NCBI GenBank assembly: GCA_021204735.1
Contig: JAJPYV010000125.1
Location: forward strand, 1-6,607
Direction of reading: 5' to 3'
DNA from: Prevotella sp.
Lineage (GTDB): Bacteria; Bacteroidota; Bacteroidia; Bacteroidales; Bacteroidaceae
Length of the DNA: 6,607 nt
The position numbers and the translations under genes are program-made. Positions 1 to 6,607 of the stretch are shown in pieces (position 1 is the first letter of the stretch; each line of letters starts with the position of its first letter). Under the pieces are notes generated by a model that made no database searches, was not told the DNA's origin, and saw only the letters and a program-made list of their open reading frames with translations.

Positions 1-108
1 GTTCTTAAATCTGTTAATTTACATTAATAGGCATATATAATGGCAAATAACATCTACGTAATTTAATTTTACTATATCATATAATAACAAAAACAAGCAT
101 TTTAACAA
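1..108. other. AT-rich non-coding stretch beyond the terminator
   Basis: This segment is strongly AT-rich and holds no convincing open reading frame, RNA gene or TAnnTTTG-type promoter on either strand. It is simply the region past the terminator of the minus-strand cluster, cut by the window edge. Confidence 0.5.
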
Positions 109-150
109 AACAGAAAAGCAGATGTCAACCAAAACATCTGCTTTTCTGTT
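109..150 (-). terminator. Strong intrinsic terminator, 17-bp perfect stem
   Basis: AACAGAAAAGCAGATGT (109-125) and ACATCTGCTTTTCTGTT (134-150) are perfect reverse complements enclosing an 8-nt loop. The stem begins 15 nt after the TGA of the 533-residue gene. Read on the minus strand, the arm is followed by a T-rich run (TTGTTAAAATG), as expected for Rho-independent termination. It marks the 3' end of the minus-strand transcription unit. Confidence 0.85.
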
Positions 151-165
151 ATATGACAATTTTTA

Positions 166-1767
166 TCATTTGACAACTATCTTCTTGCCGTTGACAATAT
201 ATATACCTTTCTTAGTAGGAGACTTCACAAGTTGACCGTCAATAGTGTATATCTTGCCATTACCATTACTTGCGTTCTCAATACTTACACTACCAACACC
301 CGTCGTTCTATCTATTGTGAACACCTCACTAATCTTATAATCATACGAAACGTATTCAGGGTAGTTTATCATAAGAGAGCCTTTCGGAATAACTACAAAA
401 TAATAACCATCATCCGTGATAGTCTTATCAAGAGTAACAATAATCTTTGTTGGCATATCTGAACCTTCCTCTGTAACAGCCTCAACACTTGTTCCTACAG
501 CAACTTCCTGTTCTACGAAATTCTGAATAGTTACATTGGATGCATCTTTCAATGTAATTCCAGAGGGATATTCAATTACCACCTGACTTATACTCTCAAC
601 AACTGTACTGTCACTTGGTATAATTGTAAACTCTTTGTAATCAAGCTCGTATGTCAATGAACCGACAGTGCCTTGACCTGTGGTATAAACATAGTTTCCA
701 TTTACATCATGAAGATTGGTAACCCTTACAGTAACAGTAGAATACTTTTCAGTTGCGGCAGCTAACATTTCCTTTCTCAAACGAGAAACTCCCGTAAAGT
801 CCACTGTCAATGTATTCCCATCAACAATTGGCGTAATAGTCTCCGAATAAATACCTGCTTCTGATTCCACTTGACCATATCTAAGTTCTACATTTGGAGC
901 CAAATCTTCTTCAGTAGAAAGTTCATTTGTGAACGTCAATGTCATCATTCCATTCTCATTACCAGCATTCCACCAAGGCAAGAATACCTCAGGCAGACTC
1001 TCCTGTGAAAGTTCTGTGGGACTTGCAGGGGCTAAATAATTAATCGTAATCGTTCCGTCATCACCGTAAACAGCACCATTACTACTTTGTACATCAGCGA
1101 GAGTGAAAATAATATCGTCACCTTCTTTTACGGCTCCACTTGACAACCACTCGTAAACTATGTCCCTCACATAATAATTGTAATAACCGTTATAACTGTT
1201 AAGGGTGAGCGTATCCGTCTGTTCGCCAGATGTCAATGTTGCCGTTCCAACCGTAACATCCATAGAGAACTTAAGACTGATAGGCTGGTCGTATTCTATG
1301 CTTAGCACACTTCCCTCTGCTGGATTGCAATAAGTTATTTCTGGCTTGGCATCCGCACTTAACAATGTGGCATAATATGTTCCTGGGGTTGTACTTTGCA
1401 ACTGAAAATACAAATAATATGTATTCCCTGCCTCTACTTCCAAAGTTACCCTCTTCTTACCACTTTCCGCTCCTACATTAGTCCAGCCCTCCGATGTTTC
1501 CTCCGTAAAGGTTTCATCTGTATAACGATATATCACATCAGTGGCTAAAATTGACAAAGTGCCATCTTGCGTTGCTGTATAAGAGAAATAATGCTTTGAG
1601 AAATAAGATCCCTCAACAGAAACCTCCTCGTCTAATACCAACTCCTGTATGTCACTTGCATCTACGGCATACGTGCTTAATTGCATTGAGAACAATGCCA
1701 TAAATAAAAATGTGAACCTGAAAAACAAGCCACATTTTTTAGATTTTGAAATGAAATTCTTTTTCAT
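166..1767 (-). CDS. Secreted multi-domain beta-sandwich (PPC-like/Ig-like) protein with C-terminal sorting-like module
   Basis: This 533-residue protein begins with a long signal peptide: a Lys-rich n-region (1-11), a Phe/Leu-rich core (about 13-30) and a likely cut after STYA (34). Residues about 40-138 resemble a pre-peptidase C-terminal (PPC)-like sandwich, with 'FSYTATQDGTLSI' and 'VEAGNTYYLYFQL' before 'GTYYATLL'. Residues about 141-247 look like an SbsA-type Ig domain, opening 'NPAEGSVLS' with 'ISLKFSMDV'. Two further beta-rich segments follow (about 250-378 and 379-485). The tail (489-533) is a 'KIYTIDGQLV...KGIYIVNGKKIVVK' module like those of its neighbours, resembling type IX secretion sorting domains. 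No catalytic motif is visible. A structural, adhesive or carbohydrate-binding surface role is possible but unproven. It is the last gene before a strong terminator. The ATG is fixed by the signal peptide; no Shine-Dalgarno site is seen in the 27-nt gap. Gene call is firm; domain names are tentative. Confidence 0.88.
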   Translation of the reverse strand: MKKNFISKSKKCGLFFRFTFLFMALFSMQLSTYAVDASDIQELVLDEEVSVEGSYFSKHYFSYTATQDGTLSILATDVIYRYTDETFTEETSEGWTNVGAESGKKRVTLEVEAGNTYYLYFQLQSTTPGTYYATLLSADAKPEITYCNPAEGSVLSIEYDQPISLKFSMDVTVGTATLTSGEQTDTLTLNSYNGYYNYYVRDIVYEWLSSGAVKEGDDIIFTLADVQSSNGAVYGDDGTITINYLAPASPTELSQESLPEVFLPWWNAGNENGMMTLTFTNELSTEEDLAPNVELRYGQVESEAGIYSETITPIVDGNTLTVDFTGVSRLRKEMLAAATEKYSTVTVRVTNLHDVNGNYVYTTGQGTVGSLTYELDYKEFTIIPSDSTVVESISQVVIEYPSGITLKDASNVTIQNFVEQEVAVGTSVEAVTEEGSDMPTKIIVTLDKTITDDGYYFVVIPKGSLMINYPEYVSYDYKISEVFTIDRTTGVGSVSIENASNGNGKIYTIDGQLVKSPTKKGIYIVNGKKIVVK

Positions 1768-1794
1768 AAAAATCGATTGGGGTTTTTATAAAAA

Positions 1795-3111
1795 TTATCT
1801 GATTAAATACTTTGATGTCTTTCCGTTTTTCTTCACTATATTAATACCTGGCTGAAGTTTACTGAGACGTCTTCCGTCAACACTGTATATTGCTTTGGTC
1901 GTATCCTGCTCATCATTGGTTATGGAAACTATTCCTGCTGCATTCTCGTATTGCACTGTGTCAAGACGATATATACAGTAGTAACCTGTGTCTGTACTTA
2001 TATTCTCGTCATACATCCATGCCCAGCCCATGATATATCTTCCGTCAGGTGTGATTGACATTGGCCAATTCTCACCTTGTGTGTCCAAATCCTGCAATCC
2101 TGTTGCCAACGGATAAGAAGAACGAAGACGTTTCGGCTCATCTGTATCTGGTCTCCAAATATATGCATCACCAGTAGTCGACTTTGCCAATACTGTACCA
2201 TCATTGGCAACTCCAGAACTCTCAAAACCGTAATCATCAACTTCTGCAACTTCCAACTCTCTTGTATCCATATTAAACCTGCCAATACGGGAAAAATTAT
2301 CTCCATTACTAAGAGCCAAATCAAGTGCTATGTACTTTCCGTTTTTGCTAAGGCCTGATGGATGAAATGTATAATAGGGATTATCATTGTCTGTTTGTGA
2401 CCACTGATCTTCATTATAGTAACCTGCGCAAATAGGATCGCATGTGTATGAACCATCATCTCCTCTTGTCCATGCTATACATGGCCATTGGCTCCACCTG
2501 TCATAGAAATAACCCACAATCAGACTTCCATCCTCATTGATAAGTAAGGCATGGGTCCCGTCCATGGCATAATCTGTTTCATCTTCTTCTATTACTGTAA
2601 GCCCAAGTTCTTGTGCCGTTGGCTCTGGCAAAAGATACTGCTTGGCATCTATCCAATAACATGCATGACCATAGTAACCCGACATTTCAGAATCATCCTC
2701 TCTTGTAACACCTCCTACAACGATAGTACCATCAGGGGTGATATCTGATGCAAAACTTGCCTCTCCCTGATTTCCTTCAAGCGCTACCGCAGTACCATCT
2801 ATGCTAAAAGTCATAGGGCCCAAATCGTATGTCGCAGCGACACCTGTATCAGAAACTCCGTATGCACAAGAACCCGTAGCACTCGTTGCAATATATACAT
2901 TCATATCTCCTGTTTCCACATCATAGACAAATGTGCCTTCACTATTATATCCAACCTCTCCAGCAATATATCTGCCGTCGGTGGACATAGCCATTCCTCT
3001 GATATAATAATAGCCATCATCTATGAAGTTAAAAGTCTTGAGACCATAATCTTGTGCGAAGCACATCGTACTCGTTACTGCTACAAAAGCTGTCAATAAA
3101 AGTTTTTTCAT
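1795..3111 (-). CDS. Secreted seven-repeat probable beta-propeller protein, downstream paralogue
   Basis: This 438-residue protein has a signal peptide (MKKLLLTAFVAVTSTMCFA, likely cut before Q20). Its seven motifs are MSTDGRYIAG (42-51), VSDTGVAATY (86-95), ITPDGTIVVG (124-133), INEDGSLIVG (191-200), LSKNGKYIAL (254-263), VANDGTVLAK (301-310) and ITPDGRYIMG (353-362). Unit spacing is uneven (38-67 residues), with the longest segments around repeats 3 to 5. HACYW, PCIAW and DAYIW look like blade strands. Conserved cysteines shared with the upstream paralogue are 151, 211, 224 and 228, the last two in 'TCDPIC'. The tail (391-438) is the shared module ending GINIVKKNG...YLIR. Between the paralogues the repeat cores match closely, while the connecting segments differ in length and sequence. 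It probably acts as a binding or scaffold protein at the surface; no enzymatic residues are evident and the ligand is unknown. It is followed after 27 nt by the next gene, so co-transcription is likely. Confidence 0.9.
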   Translation of the reverse strand: MKKLLLTAFVAVTSTMCFAQDYGLKTFNFIDDGYYYIRGMAMSTDGRYIAGEVGYNSEGTFVYDVETGDMNVYIATSATGSCAYGVSDTGVAATYDLGPMTFSIDGTAVALEGNQGEASFASDITPDGTIVVGGVTREDDSEMSGYYGHACYWIDAKQYLLPEPTAQELGLTVIEEDETDYAMDGTHALLINEDGSLIVGYFYDRWSQWPCIAWTRGDDGSYTCDPICAGYYNEDQWSQTDNDNPYYTFHPSGLSKNGKYIALDLALSNGDNFSRIGRFNMDTRELEVAEVDDYGFESSGVANDGTVLAKSTTGDAYIWRPDTDEPKRLRSSYPLATGLQDLDTQGENWPMSITPDGRYIMGWAWMYDENISTDTGYYCIYRLDTVQYENAAGIVSITNDEQDTTKAIYSVDGRRLSKLQPGINIVKKNGKTSKYLIR

Positions 3112-3125
3112 ATTATTCCTTTTTT
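3112..3125 (-). promoter_or_regulatory. Shine-Dalgarno-like ribosome binding site of the downstream propeller gene
   Basis: Read on the minus strand the sequence before the ATG is AAAAAAGGAATAATATG, placing AAGGA six nucleotides from the start codon. It is the only one of the three complete genes with a recognisable Shine-Dalgarno-like site; the other two starts are preceded by AT-rich sequence without one, as is common in Bacteroidota. It supports the ATG at 3109-3111. Confidence 0.5.
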
Positions 3126-3178
3126 GGTAATTACTTATTTAATTGTATTTTCCATGAATAAGCAATTAAGATTATTTG

Positions 3179-4501
3179 CTATCTAACCAAATATTTTGAT
3201 ATTTTACCATTCTTCTTCACGATGTTTATACCGCGCTGAAGACCATTTAATTGCCTTCCGTCAATGCTATAAATAGCTTGCGACGCATCAATATTATCAT
3301 TGGTTACAGATACTATTCCTGTCGCATTCTCATATTGCACCGTGTCGAAAACATAGAACTCATAATAATCGGATTCCAATGAATAGTCTGCAATCGTTAC
3401 AAATCCTAAGATGTATCTTCCGTCAGGGGATATTGCCATAGGTGTATGCCAGCCGTATGTATCGAATGTCGCAAACTCCTCTACCAAAGGATATGCTTCT
3501 TGAAAACTTATTGGTGCACTTTCTCCTGGTCTCCATATACAGGCATGTCCTCCTCCTGATGATGCTATTATCGTACCATCGTTTGCCACATCTTTACATG
3601 TGAAAGCTGTATCGCCTTTTGTTACCTCCAAATCTCTTGTATCGATGTTGAATCGCCCAATCTGTGTCGGATCATCATCAAATGTACTTGGTGACAAATT
3701 TAAGGATATGTATTTTCCGTTCTTGCTTAAACCACTTGCCGAGAATTGAAAATATGGAAAATCAGCCTGTGTCTTTGACGTATCGTCATCCCAATATCTG
3801 TCTTCCTCCCAATAACCTTTGCAAATCGGGTCGCAAGTATAAGAACCGTCATCGTTCAACGTCCATGCGATACATGGGTGACTGGCCCACCTGTCAATGA
3901 AATAGCCTACTATCACACTACCATCCTCATTGATCTTAGTGGCATGACTGCCATCGTATGATGTTTCGGTCTCATCGAAAAGAGTTTTCAACCCCAACAC
4001 CTCTCCAGAAGGTTCCTCCAACATCTCAGCCTTAGCATCCTTCCAATAGCATGCGTGACCGTTGATACCTCCAAACCCTTCAGGATTTGAATCGGTCTTC
4101 GTTACCGCACCAACCACGATTGTACCATCGGGGGTAATACCCTCTGCTATGTTTCCAGATTCAGTGTCTCCCTCAAGTCTGATTTCTTCGCCTGTGATGC
4201 TGAATGTCATTGCACCGTCATCATAGCAAGCGGCTACACCAGTATCTGATACTCCACGACCATCAGAACCATATAGGCTCTCTGAAAAATGAACACTCAT
4301 GTCATTAGTTTCTGTGTCGAATACAAATGTTCCTTCACTTGCAAATCCTATTGAACCTGTAACATATTTACCATCCGTAGACATTGCCTGTGCCGTTATA
4401 TAGGGATAGTCATCAAATGTAAATACCTTAAGTCCGTAATCTTGTGCAAAGCACATTAAACTCATAGCCGAGATGAAAGCTGTTAAAAAAATTTTCTTCA
4501 T
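3179..4501 (-). CDS. Secreted seven-repeat probable beta-propeller protein, upstream paralogue
   Basis: This 440-residue protein opens with a signal peptide (MKKIFLTAFISAMSLMCFA, likely cut before Q20). Seven related motifs follow: MSTDGKYVTG (40-49), VSDTGVAACY (84-93), ITPDGTIVVG (122-131), INEDGSVIVG (190-199), LSKNGKYISL (258-267), VANDGTIIAS (305-314) and ISPDGRYILG (357-366). Several are followed by an aromatic strand such as HACYW, PCIAW or HACIW. This resembles HAF-type extracellular repeats and WD40-like propellers, and seven units suggest a seven-bladed ring; that is inference. A 'TCDPIC' element (222-227) sits between repeats 4 and 5. Residues 393-440 form the shared C-terminal module (AIYSIDGRQL...GINIVKK...YLVR). 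The protein is paralogous to the next gene downstream, with about half the residues identical by eye. No catalytic motif is visible, and the function is unknown. The ATG is supported by the signal peptide; no Shine-Dalgarno site precedes it. The gap to the next gene is 67 nt. Confidence 0.9.
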   Translation of the reverse strand: MKKIFLTAFISAMSLMCFAQDYGLKVFTFDDYPYITAQAMSTDGKYVTGSIGFASEGTFVFDTETNDMSVHFSESLYGSDGRGVSDTGVAACYDDGAMTFSITGEEIRLEGDTESGNIAEGITPDGTIVVGAVTKTDSNPEGFGGINGHACYWKDAKAEMLEEPSGEVLGLKTLFDETETSYDGSHATKINEDGSVIVGYFIDRWASHPCIAWTLNDDGSYTCDPICKGYWEEDRYWDDDTSKTQADFPYFQFSASGLSKNGKYISLNLSPSTFDDDPTQIGRFNIDTRDLEVTKGDTAFTCKDVANDGTIIASSGGGHACIWRPGESAPISFQEAYPLVEEFATFDTYGWHTPMAISPDGRYILGFVTIADYSLESDYYEFYVFDTVQYENATGIVSVTNDNIDASQAIYSIDGRQLNGLQRGINIVKKNGKISKYLVR

Positions 4502-4540
4502 TGTTTTGAGTTTTGGGTGAGTATTTTTCTTTTATCAAAA

Positions 4541-4582
4541 GTCGGTACGGGAGCGCATGATTATGTGTTTTCCCATACCGAC
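4541..4582 (-). terminator. Intergenic hairpin: terminator or attenuator between the Omp28-type gene and the propeller genes
   Basis: On the minus strand GTCGGTATGGGA (from 4582 down to 4571) pairs with TCCCGTACCGAC (4552 down to 4541), leaving an 18-nt loop. That is 12 bp with a single U-G wobble. The same position is an A-C mismatch on the plus strand, so the structure favours minus-strand RNA. It starts 10 nt after the TAA of the Omp28-type gene and is followed by TTTTGATAAAAG, a short and imperfect U tract. It may end that gene's transcript fully or only partly; no promoter matching the Bacteroides TAnnTTTG element is visible between it and the next ATG. Confidence 0.7.
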
Positions 4583-4592
4583 TAGATATTTG

Positions 4593-6607
4593 TTATTTAA
4601 CAATTACCTTACGTGCAGAACCATCAGACATCTTTACGATGTTCAAGCCCTTGACAGGAGCAGAGATTTGACGGCCATCGGTTGTATAGCGTGACAACTC
4701 TGTAACATTAGTATCATTTATAGTAACAGAATTGATACCGTTTGTCTCGCCAAGCTTCACCATATTGGCGTTGTTGACATATATATCATCATAGTCGTTA
4801 TAATACCAACCGCCACCATCTTCGTCATCCTCCCAATGGGCAAAACCTTTACTGATAAATGCTACAATGTGCATATTATCTGCATTCCAGGAATCATCGA
4901 GTGTTACTGTGAAATTATTCTCGTAACTGCTGTCACTCGTCCATCCAATCTCGTCGCCCAATCCAAATTCATTGTCATTCACAATCATACGGAGCACATT
5001 ATTATGAACATAATTTTCATCATAATTACCCATATTCAACTGTGTGGAAACAATACCATCCTCTGTCAGGTAAACCGTAAGGCGGTTACCGTCAAGATAT
5101 TCATTTGCATTACTTACACCATTACCATAAACCTTTATATTCAACTCTCTTGTATCAGAATTGTAAGAAGATTCTATGTACACTCCTGCAAAAGTTGGTA
5201 TCTTTGAGTATATTGAGTGGATAAGAGTATTTATATCAGAAGCTACTTCTGCTTGATAAGGAGTATCATAACCCGTTCCTATCGCCACTGTTCCATATCC
5301 ATTAAGATCGTCATCATTAAATAAATAACGGTTGAAAGAAGCTGCTGGTAAATATCCGTATGCATCTGCATAATACTCAAGATATTCTGTCCTGCCATCA
5401 GATATAAACATCGGATCTACACCCATTCCTTCACTATGGATTGCCACCACTGCATATCTGTCAGGCCTCAACTCCTGCAATTGATCTATAACTGCATGTC
5501 CAAGAGGGCAATATGTACATTGTGTTGAAGTGTACTCCTCAACAAGATACATCTGACGGTATGAATTTCCTTCATATACATTGAAAGTTGCCTCAAGGGT
5601 ATCGTCCTCAGTAAGCTCTGTAGGTACATTGCCATTAATCTTTTCCACATGAGCGGTAATGTCGTGACTGCCTGTTGATATATCAGCTGGCAAAGTTATC
5701 GTGCCACTAATCGTCTGATAGCTTGATGTCAGTGTAATAGGTGTATTCAATGTCTCTATTACTGTTCCATCAACGGTGAGACTTATCTCGTATGAACTTG
5801 GTATAGTATTGCCATCACTCCTTACAGTGAAACTATATCCAAGGTCGCCTCCAACTTGCGCATACTTATCAACAACAAAGTTCTTGATGGATATGTCATC
5901 CGTAACATCACCACCTCCTTTTACAACAGCCTGAATACAAAGATTTCCGTAATAATAATATGCATTATTCATAGTGAACCAATCCCATACTCCATAATCT
6001 TCCCAATAACCATAGAGCAAGAATCCGTATGTAGGAGTGATTTCAACAATTCCTTCCGCAAGTTCAAGGTCAGTTACCAATGGGTATGATGCTGCTAACT
6101 CTTCATCTGACAACTGTGTGTACTCGTATGAAACGATATAATACTTCCCTTTCTCAATCGTAACTGGTGTGGTAAGGGTAACATCATTCCATCCAATTTG
6201 GGATGTACCTGTAAAATCTGTGTGTGAGATACATGGCGCATTTGCTGTATCGTAAGTATCCGGATCAAGCTCAAATATCTCTACATTAGCAACTGTCACT
6301 CCTTCTGCACCAAGAGCAAAGCGTACTTTTGTAATCTGACCACCGTAATACTTCTGAAGCACGTCATCCTCATAAATAACACCTGCTTTCAATTGACCTG
6401 GATTTGTTAAAATGCCATACCCTGCGTATGTCAAATCTGGAAGGTCATCTGTTGTATAGAAACCTATCAGATGCTCATCACTATCCAATGCTATTTTGTT
6501 TGGCGTTGATTTAGCTTTGCTGAGCTTTGGAGACATAAGTCCTGTTCTCGGATATTTCTGCAACTCTACTGATGATTTCTTAATCGCATTATTCCCAATA
6601 ATCTGGG
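4593..6607 (-). CDS. Omp28-family thioredoxin-like secreted/outer-membrane protein, 5'-truncated by window edge
   Basis: The frame stays open from the TAA stop to the window edge, giving 670 visible residues (residue 1 is the Gln codon at 6603-6605). The first in-frame start-like codon is a TTG at 6561-6563. It has no signal peptide after it and 14 sense codons before it, so the true start and signal peptide lie outside. Visible order: a Gly/Tyr-rich beta-sandwich (about 44-230) with 'KYYIVSYEY'; an Ig-like domain (about 239-345); a thioredoxin-like domain starting 'YLVEEYTSTQCTYCPLGH' with CxxC at 363-366 (codons 5508-5519), 'AIHSEGMGVDPM' and a likely cis-Pro loop 'GYLPAASFNR' (Pro 420); a second beta-sandwich (about 471-620); and a C-terminal 'YTTDGRQI...KGLNIV...KVIVK' module (about 623-670). 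The CxxC block matches the Omp28 family, named after a Porphyromonas gingivalis outer-membrane protein. Substrate and redox activity are unknown. Four cysteines are visible in all: the CxxC pair plus Cys 125 and Cys 223. The family call is from memory of the motif. Confidence 0.88.
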   Translation of the reverse strand, partial: QIIGNNAIKKSSVELQKYPRTGLMSPKLSKAKSTPNKIALDSDEHLIGFYTTDDLPDLTYAGYGILTNPGQLKAGVIYEDDVLQKYYGGQITKVRFALGAEGVTVANVEIFELDPDTYDTANAPCISHTDFTGTSQIGWNDVTLTTPVTIEKGKYYIVSYEYTQLSDEELAASYPLVTDLELAEGIVEITPTYGFLLYGYWEDYGVWDWFTMNNAYYYYGNLCIQAVVKGGGDVTDDISIKNFVVDKYAQVGGDLGYSFTVRSDGNTIPSSYEISLTVDGTVIETLNTPITLTSSYQTISGTITLPADISTGSHDITAHVEKINGNVPTELTEDDTLEATFNVYEGNSYRQMYLVEEYTSTQCTYCPLGHAVIDQLQELRPDRYAVVAIHSEGMGVDPMFISDGRTEYLEYYADAYGYLPAASFNRYLFNDDDLNGYGTVAIGTGYDTPYQAEVASDINTLIHSIYSKIPTFAGVYIESSYNSDTRELNIKVYGNGVSNANEYLDGNRLTVYLTEDGIVSTQLNMGNYDENYVHNNVLRMIVNDNEFGLGDEIGWTSDSSYENNFTVTLDDSWNADNMHIVAFISKGFAHWEDDEDGGGWYYNDYDDIYVNNANMVKLGETNGINSVTINDTNVTELSRYTTDGRQISAPVKGLNIVKMSDGSARKVIVK

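Larger units (their letters stand above)
1795..4501 (-). repeat. Tandem gene duplication (two propeller-type paralogues)
   Basis: The two genes encode proteins of 438 and 440 residues that align end to end: same signal-peptide layout, seven repeat motifs in the same order, the TCDPIC element, and near-identical tails (DTVQYENA.GIVS.TND). Short stretches also match at DNA level, for example around the signal peptides and the 'DTVQYENA' region. About half the residues are identical by eye, so the duplication is old or has diverged quickly in the linking segments. Confidence 0.85.

Noticed and set aside
1768..1794. Promoter or terminator in the 27-nt gap before the 533-residue gene
   Set aside because: The gap has no inverted repeat and no TTTG/TAnnTTTG elements; it is simply a short AT-rich spacer.
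232..2358. Plus-strand open frames (232-462, 1649-1855, 2077-2358) and a minus-strand frame at 1998-2324
   Set aside because: They lie almost wholly inside the minus-strand genes, have no signal peptide or recognisable domain, and read as low-quality sequence compared with the overlapping proteins.
3055..3066. Cys 17 in the signal peptides of the two propeller proteins as a lipoprotein cysteine
   Set aside because: The preceding residues (STM-C and SLM-C) do not fit a lipobox, and FA-Q just after is a better signal peptidase I site.
3179..4501. Assigning a specific enzyme function such as peptidase or glycosidase to the propeller genes
   Set aside because: No catalytic motif is visible; the repeats alone indicate fold, not activity.
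2551..6089. Further plus-strand open frames (2551-2748, 3664-3900, 4836-5207, 5856-6089)
   Set aside because: They are antisense to well-supported secreted proteins and rich in Ile, Cys and His from reverse-complemented codons; nothing supports them as genes.
1..6607. CRISPR array, mobile element, tRNA or rRNA
   Set aside because: I saw no regularly spaced direct repeats, transposase-like frames, terminal inverted repeats or tRNA-like cloverleaf sequence; the repeats present are protein-level motifs within the paralogues.

Overview
The window looks like chromosomal DNA from a Bacteroidota bacterium, most likely a Prevotella- or Bacteroides-like member of the Bacteroidales. The reasons are moderate-to-low GC (around 40% by eye), mostly absent Shine-Dalgarno sites, signal peptides ending in A-Q, an Omp28-type thioredoxin-like protein, and the short C-terminal module 'IYxxDGR...GIxIV...K..x(V/I)(K/R)' that secreted Bacteroidales proteins often carry. 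The species is inferred, not seen.

All coding capacity is on the minus strand, so transcription runs from high to low coordinates. In that order: (1) a 5'-truncated gene (4593-6607, running off the window) for an Omp28-family protein with a CxxC thioredoxin-like centre; (2) a 91-nt gap holding a 12-bp hairpin that fits a terminator or attenuator; (3) and (4) two tandem paralogues (3179-4501 and 1795-3111), each a secreted protein with seven 'S.DG+Y+.G' repeats, which I read as a probable seven-bladed beta-propeller related to HAF-type extracellular repeats; (5) a 533-residue multi-domain beta-sandwich secreted protein (166-1767); (6) a 17-bp perfect hairpin terminator at 109-150. Positions 1-108 are AT-rich and hold no gene I can support. 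No gap between genes exceeds 300 bases.

The three downstream genes are separated by only 67 and 27 nt with no convincing terminator between them, so they are probably one transcript ending at the strong hairpin. The Omp28-type gene may feed into it by read-through. All four products have, or in the truncated case presumably have, an export signal, and all four share the same C-terminal module. The cluster therefore looks like a set of co-exported cell-surface or secreted proteins. No enzyme active site is visible apart from the CxxC motif, and what the set does together is unknown.

There are no RNA genes, CRISPR arrays, insertion sequences or phage genes that I can see.
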